Below, one piece after another: positions 27,719-37,237 of a stretch of 64,000 nt of DNA; position 1 is the first letter of the stretch; each line of letters starts with the position of its first letter. Both the position numbers and the translations under genes were made by a program. Source of the DNA: Cylindrospermum sp. NIES-4074 (GTDB lineage Bacteria > Cyanobacteriota > Cyanobacteriia > Cyanobacteriales > Nostocaceae); the NCBI GenBank assembly GCA_003994795.1, contig AP018269.1, forward strand, positions 1,194,725 to 1,258,724, in the 5' to 3' direction. A model generated the notes under the pieces. It was not told the DNA's origin, did not search any database, and was given only the letters and a program-made list of their open reading frames with translations.

Positions 27719-29065
27719 TTACACCGCAAAGGGAAAAGTCTCTGGCGCTTCACCCATTTCCCAATGGGCTGTGCGGTCTAGGGGTTGCACTCCTTTGGTA
27801 TCATCAATGTGAATCACGGCATCAAATTGCTCAGGAAGACGAGCATAAAAGTAGTGACTGATGCGCTCAGTTTCCGGTTGATAAATGACGCCGATCGCTC
27901 TTTCTAATAGCGATTCCCCCAAACCCGCAATTTCTGGCTTCTCATCCTGTAGCAATAGCAAAAACTGCGGTAATGTTGTTTGATGAAATAGGGCTTCGTA
28001 ACTTCCAGGTAAAGCCGAGCGAACTTGCTTGAGTTCGGCTGTTGCTCCCCAGTTAGAAGCTGCGGTGACAGTACCAGTGTAGGTAGTAAAGCCAATTAAC
28101 ACGGCATCACGGCCATAGCGTTCCCGTACCAATTGACCAACATTCACCTCACCCATCAGCCCCATATCTGTTGCGCGTGCATCTCCTAAATGAGAGTTGT
28201 GTTCCCAAACCACGACTTTGGCTGGGTTCCCTGGTTGAGCTAAATGGGCAACAAGCTGATCTAGAGTTTCTGCCATGTGGCGATCGCGAATATTCCACGA
28301 AGATACCCGCCCTTGAAACATTGAGCGGTAGTAAGCCTCGGCATTCTTCACCAGTCGAGCGTTCTGTTCTACATAAAATAACTCATTTGCATCTGAGTAC
28401 CCGTTTTTTTGAGCATATTCAGCCGTGCGGCGTTGCAGTTCCCACAGTTGATTAATCACCTCTTGTTCACAAGATGGAGTCAGCCCAAAACTAGTTGCAT
28501 AAGCATAGTTCTGGGCATCCTCGCCAAAATGCTCAAAGCAAGAATAGCGATCGCGGGCGCAACGAGCCGCTTCAGGGTCAACTTGTTCCAGGTATTTCAG
28601 GACTACTTCTATAGAAGCATACATACTGTAGAGGTCAAGCCCATAAAAGCCAACTTTCGTAGCATTTTCGGGCAGCCCATCATTATGTTCCCGTAACCAA
28701 TTGACAAAGTTCAATACATCTGTATTGCGCCACATCCAATTTGGGAAACGGTGGAAATCTGCCAATGCTTCGGCAGGGGTGGGATCGTTACTCATATTTC
28801 GCACGTAGCGATTCACGCGGTAAGCGTCGGGCCAGTCAGCCTCAACGGCGACTGCTGTAAATCCTTTCTCGCAAATTAGCCGTTTGGTAATCTCAGCACG
28901 TTGCTCATAAAATTCATGTGTGCCGTGGGAAGCTTCCCCAATTAGGACAAAGCGGGCATTGCCAATTAAGTTCAATAATGGGTCGTAGTCTGCGGCTGCA
29001 CCTGTCAGTTGGAATGCAGACTCACGCACTCCATCAACTAGATTGATGATAGTTGCGTCTGGCAT
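27719..29065 (-). CDS. Erythromycin esterase-like protein
   Basis: A 448-residue member of the erythromycin esterase (EreA/EreB-like) superfamily. The catalytic-site motif is intact (LIGEASHGTHEFYEQRAEIT), as is a second conserved histidine region (VVWEHNSHLGDARATDMG). True macrolide esterases are a minority of the superfamily; most environmental homologues have unknown substrates, so resistance should not be assumed. It is first gene of the probable operon with the small hydrophilic protein, cbpA and cbpM. Confidence 0.85.
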   Translation of the reverse strand: MPDATIINLVDGVRESAFQLTGAAADYDPLLNLIGNARFVLIGEASHGTHEFYEQRAEITKRLICEKGFTAVAVEADWPDAYRVNRYVRNMSNDPTPAEALADFHRFPNWMWRNTDVLNFVNWLREHNDGLPENATKVGFYGLDLYSMYASIEVVLKYLEQVDPEAARCARDRYSCFEHFGEDAQNYAYATSFGLTPSCEQEVINQLWELQRRTAEYAQKNGYSDANELFYVEQNARLVKNAEAYYRSMFQGRVSSWNIRDRHMAETLDQLVAHLAQPGNPAKVVVWEHNSHLGDARATDMGLMGEVNVGQLVRERYGRDAVLIGFTTYTGTVTAASNWGATAELKQVRSALPGSYEALFHQTTLPQFLLLLQDEKPEIAGLGESLLERAIGVIYQPETERISHYFYARLPEQFDAVIHIDDTKGVQPLDRTAHWEMGEAPETFPFAV

Positions 29066-29325
29066 AGCAATTAGTTGTTGAGAATTGCGAGTTTCTTAAA
29101 CGTAAATAATTACCTGTAATCTGAAGAGATAGAAATTTGGTGGTAAGTTTCACCTGATGATACAAAACGAGTTAAGGGTTCAGCCTATAAACTCCTAAAT
29201 TCAGCTTAAATATCTTCAACTCCCTTTCCATCTGGCTAACGGCGCATGATGCTTAATGTAGCGATCTACCGATGGAGGGAGCGAAGTAATTAGTTCCATT
29301 GCTACTAGAACCCCTGATGCAGCTC

Positions 29326-31239
29326 ATGAAAATTTTGTTGGTAGAAGATGACATATTGCTCAGTACGGTACTAGCAGAGTTGCTGAGGGCAAATCATTAC
29401 GCTATTGACTTAGCAAACAACGGACAAACTGGGCTAGACCTAGCGATGTCGGCTGAGTATGACCTGATTTTGCTGGATTGGCTAATTCCTAAACGGGACG
29501 GTATTAGCTTGTGTCAGCAGCTGCGATCGCAAGGCTACCACAAACCAATTCTGTTGTTAACTGGGAAAAATACCAATGCAGATATTATTGCCGGGTTAGA
29601 TGCGGGAGCAGATGATTATGTCATCAAGCCTTATGACCCGGAAGCATTACTAGCAAGAATTCGGTCTTTGTTGCGACGCAGTGGGGCAAGTCCTACAGAA
29701 AGCGTCTCTACCACACACTATGCTCATGCATCATCCAAGTTAACTTGGGAAAATCTCAGTTTAGACCAAATCTCCGGCAAAGTAACTTATAACGAGCAGG
29801 TCATTCCCCTCACAGCCACAGAATACAATCTGCTGGAATTGTTTTTGCAAAACCCCAATCGCGTCTTTAGCCGGCGGGTAATTTTAGATCGGCTTTGGGG
29901 ATTTGATGATGCACCGATTGAAAATGCAGTGACAACTCATATCAAAGATTTACGCAAAAAACTGAAAGCAGGAGGATTCACCCAAGACTTCCTTGAGACG
30001 GTGTATGGTATGGGCTATCGTTTAAAGCCAGCCCCAGATCATCCTATTGCTGGTCATACGGCAACTTCAGCACAACAGGATACTCTCAAAAAACCACGCA
30101 CCAAAGATTTAGCCTCCGTTAATCGAGTATTAGCACGATTTCGCGATTCCTTTGGTCAGCAAGTTGCGGTACTAGAGCAAGCAAAAACTGCGCTCTTGGC
30201 AGGGAAGTTACACCAGGAGTTACAGCAGCAAGCATTGCATGAAGCTCACAAGCTAGCAGGCTCGATGGGAACATTTGGATATCCAGAAGGTTCTAGGCTG
30301 GCACGGGAATTAGAGTATTTGCTGATGCATAATCGCACCCTAGCAGATGATGAGATTACCAAGTTTTCTCAACTGGTAACGGCATTGCAACAGGAGTTAA
30401 CAAAGTCACCTGTCACCGTAACCGCCCAACCTGCCCCCCTGCGCCAGACTCATCGCGTGCTGGTGATTGATGATGATACTATACTCACCGAGCGGTTGCT
30501 GGCTCAAGCAGATGCTTGGGGAATGCGAATGAAAATTGCTCCCGATTTAGCAACTGCTCGTTCGCGCCTGGCCTTGGCAACTCCTGACGCAGTTGTACTG
30601 GATTTGAGCTTTTCTGGTACAGAAGAAGATGGATTAACACTGCTGCGAGAATTGGCAGCACAATTTTCCCCAGGAGAGGCTACCTCAACGCTAAATATTC
30701 CAGTAGTTGTATTAACCGGACGCGATCGCTTGACTGACCGATTGGCCGTTTCCCGGTTAGGGGCGAAACAATTCCTGCACAAACCTACTACAACCGAGCA
30801 GATTTTTCAAGCGATCGCTCGTGTCCTACCTCAAGGCAAAACTTCAGAAGCGAAAGTCTTAATCGTAGACGATGACCCTGTAATACTGGCTGGATTATCG
30901 GCATTACTAACTCCTTGGGGGCTGGAGGTGACAACTCTTCGAGAACCGCAGCAATTTTGGGAAGTGCTGATAGCAACATCGCCAAACTTAGTATTACTGG
31001 ATTTAGAAATGCCGATAGTGAATGGGTTAGATTTGTGTCAAGTGGTGCGGCAGGACGCTCAATGGGGTGATTTACCTGTTTTGGTAGTAACAGCCCATAC
31101 TGATGCAGAGTCCCTTCAGCAAGCCTTTGCCGCCGGAGCCGATGATTTCATCACCAAACCAATATTAGGGCCGGAACTTGTGACACGAGTACTTAGCCGA
31201 CTGGAAAGAACGCGACGGGTTAGGCTACCCCAGAGGTGA
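29326..31239 (+). CDS. Multidomain response regulator REC-wHTH-HPt-REC-REC
   Basis: A 637-residue protein from ATG 29326 (MKILLVEDD; ATG 29317 and TTG 29299 are in frame upstream). Domains: OmpR-type receiver 1-117 with phospho-acceptor Asp51 (LILLDWL); winged-helix DNA-binding domain about 135-230 (LTATEYNLLELFLQNPNRVF); HPt domain about 265-365 with the phospho-histidine motif HEAHKLAGSMGTFG; receiver 2 about 380-505 (AVVLDLSFSG); receiver 3 about 510-632 (LVLLDLEMPIVNG). All three acceptor Asp residues and the HPt His are present, so a whole phosphorelay may be in one chain. The stop overlaps a possible GTG start of the giant kinase. Confidence 0.9.
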   Translation: MKILLVEDDILLSTVLAELLRANHYAIDLANNGQTGLDLAMSAEYDLILLDWLIPKRDGISLCQQLRSQGYHKPILLLTGKNTNADIIAGLDAGADDYVIKPYDPEALLARIRSLLRRSGASPTESVSTTHYAHASSKLTWENLSLDQISGKVTYNEQVIPLTATEYNLLELFLQNPNRVFSRRVILDRLWGFDDAPIENAVTTHIKDLRKKLKAGGFTQDFLETVYGMGYRLKPAPDHPIAGHTATSAQQDTLKKPRTKDLASVNRVLARFRDSFGQQVAVLEQAKTALLAGKLHQELQQQALHEAHKLAGSMGTFGYPEGSRLARELEYLLMHNRTLADDEITKFSQLVTALQQELTKSPVTVTAQPAPLRQTHRVLVIDDDTILTERLLAQADAWGMRMKIAPDLATARSRLALATPDAVVLDLSFSGTEEDGLTLLRELAAQFSPGEATSTLNIPVVVLTGRDRLTDRLAVSRLGAKQFLHKPTTTEQIFQAIARVLPQGKTSEAKVLIVDDDPVILAGLSALLTPWGLEVTTLREPQQFWEVLIATSPNLVLLDLEMPIVNGLDLCQVVRQDAQWGDLPVLVVTAHTDAESLQQAFAAGADDFITKPILGPELVTRVLSRLERTRRVRLPQR

Positions 31240-31292
31240 TTGCGTCACCACCCAAAGCTGATTTAATACGGATTTACGGAGAAGAAAGAATC

Positions 31293-34200
31293 ATGAGACT
31301 GGATCAGCGATTATTAGCCTACAGTGTTGCAATTGGTTCAACGGCGATCGCCTTACTGCTAACTCTCTGGCTAGAACAGTTGCTATCTAGAACAATTGGT
31401 GCATTTTTCTACATCGCTATCATTGTAAGTTCGTGGTATGGTGGCTTTCGACCAGGGCTTGTTACAGTTGTCCTTTCGACACTGGCAATCAATTATTTAT
31501 TTATCCCTCCGCGATATCAATTTTCGATCGAGCAACCAGAGGAAGTATTACGGCTAAGTATTTTTCTACTGGTTGCCTTGACAATCAATCTGCTCACTAG
31601 TAATCTTCACCACAGCCAAAACAAAATTAAACAACTAAGCCAACAACTGGCTCAAGAAAATGCCGAGCAATTGCAGATGGCTTTGTCGGCGGCACAAATG
31701 GGGATGTGGGATTGGAATATGGTGACAGGAGAGATTAATTGGTCACCAGAACACGAACAATTATTTGGTTTGGCTCCTGGTAGCTTTGATGGTAGATATG
31801 AAACCTTTGATGCCTGCCTGCATCCCGATGATCGCCCAGCACTCAACCAAGCACTACAACAGGCGCTACAAACTCATAGCACCTACCAGCATGAGTTTCG
31901 CGTAATTTGGGCAGATGGTAGCATTCACTGGGTCGAAGCACGAGGAAAGACATTTTATAACCAAGCGGGTGAGCCTGTGAGGATGACGGGAACTATCATG
32001 TCCATTGACGATCGCAAACAAGCACAAGGACAGCTGGAACAGCAATTTGAGCAACAACGCTTAGTGATGGAGATGACCCAGCGCATCCGGCGATCGCTCA
32101 ATTTACAAGATATCTTGCAAACCACTGTTGATGAAGTGCGGCAGTTTCTGGGGTGCGATCGCGTGACCGTCTTCCAATTTTCTCCTGGCTGGGGTGGAAC
32201 GATCGTTGTCGAGTCTGTTGCATCTGAATGGATGCCGATTTTACCACTTGAGATTTACGACCCTTGTATTGGTGAAGAGAACGTTGAACCCTTTAAACAA
32301 GGCTTAATCACGGCAAAAGCTGATATTTATCATGCCGGAATTAGTCCCTGCCACGTTGAATTTCTGGCAAGTCTCCAAGTGAGGGCAAATCTGGTGGTTC
32401 CCGTTTTCTTAGGAGATGAATTATGGGGGTTATTGGCGGCTCATCACTGTGCTGCTCCTCGTGAGTGGCAATCCTCAGAAATTGAACTCCTGCGGCAGTT
32501 AGGAGCACAGGTGAGTATTGCTATCCAGCAAGCAGCTTTGTTTGAACAGGCACATACAGAACTGACAGAGCGCAAACAAGCTGAACTAGCGTTGCAGGAA
32601 AATGAACAAAAACTGCAATTGTTCATCAAATATTCCCCCGCCAGTATTGTCATGTTTGATTCCCAGATGCGTTACATTGCAGCAAGCCAGCGATGGATTG
32701 ATGAATTTCGTCTCACTTCCACAGAATCGGTAATTGGGCGATCGCACTACGAGCTTTTTCCCAATCTTCCAGAGCCGTTGAAGCAAAGCCATCAACGTGG
32801 TCTGGCAGGGTTCATTGAGAAATGTGATGAAGATTTGTTCGTTCATTCAAATGGTTTACAGCAATGGTTCCGGTGGGAAGTTCGCCCCTGGTATCGCATC
32901 AATGGTGACATTGGTGGCATCATTCTCTTTTCTGAAGATATTACAGAGCGCAAACAGGCGCAAATTGCTCTGCAACAAATGAATGCCGAACTTGAGCAAC
33001 GAGTAGCCCAGCGAACAGCACAACTAACCCAAGCAAATGATCACCTACTAGAAAAGATCATAGAGCAGCAACAAACCCAACTCATACTTATAGAGCAAGC
33101 GCAACTACTGGATCTAGCACACGATACCATTATTACCCGCGACTTGAACGGCATGATTTCCTTCTGGAATGAAGGAGCCGAGTATATGTACGGCTGGAAA
33201 AAAGCGGAAGCATTAGGACAAATCTCACATATTCTTTTAAAAACTCAATTTTCTCAACCATTAACAGAGATTGAGACAGAACTCTTAGAAAAAGGCTATT
33301 GGGAAGGAGAACTTACCCATTTCCAGCGGGATGCTCAACCCATCACTGTAGCTAGCCGTTGGGTTTTACAAAAAGATCATGCTGGTAAACCGATGAAGAT
33401 CCTAGAAATCAACAATGATATTACCGAGCGTAAACAAGCAGAAGCAACTTTACAGCAGTATGTCTATGAAATTGAGGATCTGTACAATAATGCACCCTGT
33501 GGTTATCACTCCCTGGATGCAGAGGGTAATATCATTCGGATTAATAATACAGAACTCAACTGGCTAGGGTATAGCCGTGATGACATTCTTCTCAAAAAGT
33601 TTTCAGATTTCTGCACCTTGAATAGTCAACAGGTGTTTCAGGATAACTTTCCTCAGTTTAAGCAACAGGGTTGGATTAATAATCTGGAGTTTGAAATTGT
33701 CAGCAAAGATGGCACAACCCGATGGATAAGCTTGAATTCCACAGCAATCAAAGATGAAGCAGGTAATTTTGTGACGAGCCGCTCAACGTTGTTTGATATT
33801 AGCGAGCGAAAAGTTGCCGAAGCTTTACTGCAAAAATATGAGCGCATCGTATCCAGTACCAAAGATGGTATTGCACTGCTGAATCGTAATTACATTTATC
33901 AAATCGTTAATCAAGCTTACCTGGACTGGTGTAACAAATCCTATGCCGAAGTTCTAGGATATTCCGTGAGGGATGTTGTGGGTGAAAATTTATTTGATAG
34001 TTTCATCCAGCCAAGGTTAGATAGATGTTTGGCTGGAGAAACAATTCAGTATGAAAGATGGTTTGAATACCCCAATTTAGTACCGCAATTTATGAGCGTT
34101 ACTTATACACCTTACTGTGAAGTAGACGAAAGCATTTCTGGCGTTATTGTTAGTCTGCGCGATTTGACTCGACTCCAACAGGCAGAACAAATTCTGGAAC

Positions 34201-35639
34201 TTCAGGCTGTCATTACCCGCAACATGGCGGAAGGCATTTGCTTAGTCAGAGCCGATAATGGAGTTATTGTCTATGCCAATCCTAAATTTGAGCAGATGTT
34301 TGGCTATGACTCTGGTGAACTCAATGGTCAGCACGTTTCTATTGTCAACTATGCCACTGAATCGGTAACTGCTGAAGATGTAAATCAAGCCATTCGGTCT
34401 GCCGTTTTACAAAACAGTGAAGCTACTTATGAAGTCCATAATGTCAAAAAAGATGGTACTCCATTTTGGTGTAGTGCCACGACTTCTGTATTCAAGCATA
34501 TTGACTACGGCGATGTTCTAGTTGCGGTTCACCAAGATATCACCGATCGCAAACGCATCGCTGAAGCTTTACGCCAAAGTGAAGAAAAGTTTCGCCAACT
34601 TGCGGAAAATATCCAGGCTGTTTTTTGGATGACAGATATTCAAAGTCACCACGTTCTATATGTGAGCAATGCCTACGAAACTATCTGGCAAAGGAGTTGT
34701 GAACGTCTTTACCAAAACTCTGCAAATTGGTTAGATGCAATTCACCCAGAAGATCGTCAGCGGATCGAAATTGCATTCATGGAACAGATCAGCACAGGGC
34801 ACTACGATGTTAAGTATCGCATTATCCGCCCCGATGGTTCAATCCGTTGGATTCGCGATCGCGCTTTCCCCATCAAAAATGAAGTCGGAGAGTTAGTGCG
34901 GGTTGCTGGAATTGCGGAAGATATCACTGAACTACAGCAGATTGAGTTGATGAAGAGTGAGTTTATTGGCATTGTCAGTCACGAACTCCGCACTCCTTTA
35001 ACAGCAATTCGAGCAGCTATGGGTCTACTACAAACTGGTATCTACGACAAAAAACCAGACAAGTTCAAGCGGATGATTGAAATTGCAGCCGTCGATAGCG
35101 ATCGCTTAGTGCGCTTAGTCAACGATATTCTGGATTTGGAACGCTTAGATTCGGGTCGCGCTGTCCTAGAAAAAACAACCTGTAATACGGCTGATTTGAT
35201 TGAGCAAGCAGTGGAGGGAGTGCAAGCGATCGCTAAACCGCAAAATATTACCTTTAATATCCACCCTACTAATGCTCAAGTTTGGGCTGCGGCTGATACC
35301 ATTATTCAAACTCTCACCAATCTGTTAGGGAATGCGATTAAATTCTCACCTGCCGATGCCGCTATTACTGTGAGTGTCCAACAGCAAACAGATCACGTAC
35401 TGTTCCAGATCACCGATCAAGGACGAGGTATCCCCGCAGAGAAGTTAGAAGCTATCTTTGGACGATTTCAGCAAGTAGATGCCTCTGATGCTCGTACCAA
35501 AGGCGGCACAGGCTTGGGATTGGCAATCTGCCGTAGTATTATTGATCAGCACGGTGGGCAAATCTGGGCTGAGAGTACTGTTGGTGTCGGCAGCACGTTT
35601 TTCTTCACTCTGCCACTGCCACCAGAGGAGATCAGATGA
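31293..35639 (+). CDS. Membrane-linked multi-PAS/GAF sensor histidine kinase, probable cyanobacteriochrome
   Basis: 1448 residues from ATG 31293, which has GGAG eight bases upstream; GTG 31236, overlapping the previous stop, is the alternative. Domains: KdpD-like DUF4118 transmembrane region 1-110; PAS about 127-250; GAF about 266-417; five or six further PAS domains about 436-1216; HisKA with phospho-His1230 (IVSHELRTPL); HATPase_c about 1330-1446 (DQGRGIP, GGTGLGLAICRSI). The GAF domain has Cys353-His (ISPCHVEFLASLQVRANLVV) and WGLLAAHHCAAPREWQ, the signature of bilin-binding cyanobacteriochromes, plus Cys325 in an Asp-Pro-Cys motif 28 residues upstream. The next gene, a receiver, overlaps by 4 bp. 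Confidence 0.9.
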   Translation: MRLDQRLLAYSVAIGSTAIALLLTLWLEQLLSRTIGAFFYIAIIVSSWYGGFRPGLVTVVLSTLAINYLFIPPRYQFSIEQPEEVLRLSIFLLVALTINLLTSNLHHSQNKIKQLSQQLAQENAEQLQMALSAAQMGMWDWNMVTGEINWSPEHEQLFGLAPGSFDGRYETFDACLHPDDRPALNQALQQALQTHSTYQHEFRVIWADGSIHWVEARGKTFYNQAGEPVRMTGTIMSIDDRKQAQGQLEQQFEQQRLVMEMTQRIRRSLNLQDILQTTVDEVRQFLGCDRVTVFQFSPGWGGTIVVESVASEWMPILPLEIYDPCIGEENVEPFKQGLITAKADIYHAGISPCHVEFLASLQVRANLVVPVFLGDELWGLLAAHHCAAPREWQSSEIELLRQLGAQVSIAIQQAALFEQAHTELTERKQAELALQENEQKLQLFIKYSPASIVMFDSQMRYIAASQRWIDEFRLTSTESVIGRSHYELFPNLPEPLKQSHQRGLAGFIEKCDEDLFVHSNGLQQWFRWEVRPWYRINGDIGGIILFSEDITERKQAQIALQQMNAELEQRVAQRTAQLTQANDHLLEKIIEQQQTQLILIEQAQLLDLAHDTIITRDLNGMISFWNEGAEYMYGWKKAEALGQISHILLKTQFSQPLTEIETELLEKGYWEGELTHFQRDAQPITVASRWVLQKDHAGKPMKILEINNDITERKQAEATLQQYVYEIEDLYNNAPCGYHSLDAEGNIIRINNTELNWLGYSRDDILLKKFSDFCTLNSQQVFQDNFPQFKQQGWINNLEFEIVSKDGTTRWISLNSTAIKDEAGNFVTSRSTLFDISERKVAEALLQKYERIVSSTKDGIALLNRNYIYQIVNQAYLDWCNKSYAEVLGYSVRDVVGENLFDSFIQPRLDRCLAGETIQYERWFEYPNLVPQFMSVTYTPYCEVDESISGVIVSLRDLTRLQQAEQILELQAVITRNMAEGICLVRADNGVIVYANPKFEQMFGYDSGELNGQHVSIVNYATESVTAEDVNQAIRSAVLQNSEATYEVHNVKKDGTPFWCSATTSVFKHIDYGDVLVAVHQDITDRKRIAEALRQSEEKFRQLAENIQAVFWMTDIQSHHVLYVSNAYETIWQRSCERLYQNSANWLDAIHPEDRQRIEIAFMEQISTGHYDVKYRIIRPDGSIRWIRDRAFPIKNEVGELVRVAGIAEDITELQQIELMKSEFIGIVSHELRTPLTAIRAAMGLLQTGIYDKKPDKFKRMIEIAAVDSDRLVRLVNDILDLERLDSGRAVLEKTTCNTADLIEQAVEGVQAIAKPQNITFNIHPTNAQVWAAADTIIQTLTNLLGNAIKFSPADAAITVSVQQQTDHVLFQITDQGRGIPAEKLEAIFGRFQQVDASDARTKGGTGLGLAICRSIIDQHGGQIWAESTVGVGSTFFFTLPLPPEEIR

Positions 35640-36019
35640 CTATCAAACAAGTGTTAATTGTGGATGATGAAGAACGAATCCGCGAACTGGTACAAGCTTG
35701 TCTGGAAGACTTGGGAGGATGGGAGACGCTGACGGCTGCATCAGGACAGGAAGGATTAAAAATCGCTCAGACAGAATCTAATATTGATGCCATTTTGCTT
35801 GATGTGTCTATGCCTGACATGGATGGCTTTGCTGTCTACGAGCAACTTCAGACAAATGTCTCAACCCAATCAATCCCAGTGATTCTATTAACAGCGAAAG
35901 TCCTACCAAGCGATCGCGCCCGTTTCGCCCAGATGGGAATTGCCGGCGTGATCACCAAACCCTTTGAACCAACCTCCATTTGCGAGGAAGTGGCTAACAT
36001 TCTTGGGTGGGACGAGTAA
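35636..36019 (+). CDS. CheY-like single-domain response regulator
   Basis: A 127-residue receiver domain without output domain: acidic pocket in VLIVDDEERI, phospho-acceptor Asp in AILLDVSMPDMDG, Thr in ILLTAK and Lys in VITKPFEP. The ATGA overlap with the giant kinase makes this its likely phosphorylation partner. It is followed by an A+T-rich region with tandem 11-bp repeats. Confidence 0.9.
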   Translation: MTIKQVLIVDDEERIRELVQACLEDLGGWETLTAASGQEGLKIAQTESNIDAILLDVSMPDMDGFAVYEQLQTNVSTQSIPVILLTAKVLPSDRARFAQMGIAGVITKPFEPTSICEEVANILGWDE

Positions 36020-36043
36020 ACGTTAAAATTTGTAAACAAATTT

Positions 36044-36065
36044 AGTTCTTTATTAGTTCTTTATT
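36044..36065. promoter_or_regulatory. Tandem 11-bp direct repeat, OmpR/PhoB-like site
   Basis: Two perfect copies of AGTTCTTTATT lie head to tail, 52 bp upstream of the LuxR-type gene. Direct repeats at 11-bp spacing are the classic footprint of OmpR/PhoB winged-helix dimers. A near-identical pair is at 40989-41010. Confidence 0.5.
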
Positions 36066-36117
36066 TTTACAATTTATATTTCTTGTTTATAGAGAAAAAT
36101 CTTTTACATCACAAGAA

Positions 36118-36492
36118 ATGTATATGAATACTTGTCAGGTTGAACGGTCTAAAACACCTATAACCTTTACTTTGTTGCCATTCCACAGTAGTACTTTGGG
36201 TGAAATTAAAAATAATAGGTTTGGCATTTCGGCTTGGTATCCACAAACCGTGGTGATTCGTGCTATTACTCCCCAACAGCAGAGGCAAATTGCAGACAAT
36301 CCTCTGAGTCAGCGAGAACTCTGTGTTTTGAAAATGATTGTCGATGGCAATAGTAATCTGGCTATTGCTCAAAAACTATGTATAAAAATGGGAACTGTCA
36401 AAACCCACGTTCGGAATATTTTATGCAAGCTCAATGTAAGCGACCGCGCTCAGGCTGCTGTGGTGGCACTACGTTCTGGCTTAGTGGATTAA
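36118..36492 (+). CDS. LuxR-type HTH transcriptional regulator
   Basis: A 124-residue protein with a C-terminal LuxR/GerE HTH (residues about 62-122: LSQRELCVLKMIVDGNSNLA, KMGTVKTHVRNILCKLNVSD). The short N-terminal part (about 55 residues) is not a receiver; it is too short for one and lacks the acidic residues. It is therefore an orphan HTH output protein that may work with the neighbouring stand-alone receivers. Two in-frame ATGs are available (36118 and 36124). Confidence 0.85.
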   Translation: MYMNTCQVERSKTPITFTLLPFHSSTLGEIKNNRFGISAWYPQTVVIRAITPQQQRQIADNPLSQRELCVLKMIVDGNSNLAIAQKLCIKMGTVKTHVRNILCKLNVSDRAQAAVVALRSGLVD

Positions 36493-36540
36493 TGTATCGC
36501 TGGAATATAAGGATTTTTAACTGTTCTGGGGTCTAATTCA

Positions 36541-36960
36541 ATGATTATTTTGAAGGAGGTAAACATAACCACAAAAACGATATTGCTCATCGACGATGAA
36601 GTTAGTGTGCGGGAAATTGTAGAACTCTGCCTACAAGATTTAGGTGGCTGGAATGTAGTCGTCGCCGATTCACCTTTAAATGGATTGCACAGGGCAGCAA
36701 TTGAGCATCCTGATGCGATCATACTGGATTTATCACTGCGTGGCATGAATCTTTTGAACTTTATGGACAAACTCAGAAATAATCCAGAAACTCAAGCAAT
36801 TCCGGTTGTACTGCTGAGTGCTAAGGCACGATGGCTAGATTCGCAAATTCTCCGACAATATCAGATTGCAGGTGTAATCCTCAAACCTTTTGATCCAGTT
36901 ACACTTGCTATTAAGATTGCTATACTGCTGGGTTGGGATTCAATGCCAATTCGTGATTAA
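36541..36960 (+). CDS. CheY-like single-domain response regulator
   Basis: A 139-residue receiver: ILLIDDEVSV, phospho-acceptor Asp in AIILDLSLRGMN, Lys in VILKPFDP. It is about 45% identical by eye to the receiver at 35636, so the two probably arose by duplication. A very strong Shine-Dalgarno-like AAGGAGGT lies inside the frame at 36553-36560, with no ATG, GTG or TTG at the right distance; the codon five bases on is ATA. The start at 36541 itself has no clear ribosome site. Confidence 0.85.
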   Translation: MIILKEVNITTKTILLIDDEVSVREIVELCLQDLGGWNVVVADSPLNGLHRAAIEHPDAIILDLSLRGMNLLNFMDKLRNNPETQAIPVVLLSAKARWLDSQILRQYQIAGVILKPFDPVTLAIKIAILLGWDSMPIRD

Positions 36961-37237
36961 GAAAGTCAAGTCGCGTTCGCTCCAATTAAAAATTAAAAAT
37001 TAAAGATAATTAGTGGTAGCTCTGAACCCACCACTTTCTTGTTGACCACTGATTTTTATAACTATAAAAATATTAAAATTTACCCTTGCTCAAATGATTT
37101 GAAATACTTGGTAATTGACAAAAGTAATAGGTTCTAATTTAATTAATACTTTAAGTATTTTTTAGCTTTTTCATAATTTTGGAGATATTTCTCACAAATT
37201 TTTGGGCTAAATAAATTAGTGTTACTTTTGTACTGCT

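Noticed and set aside
27719-29065. Macrolide-resistance gene
   Set aside because: Superfamily membership is clear, but most members are not macrolide esterases and the chaperone context argues for another role.
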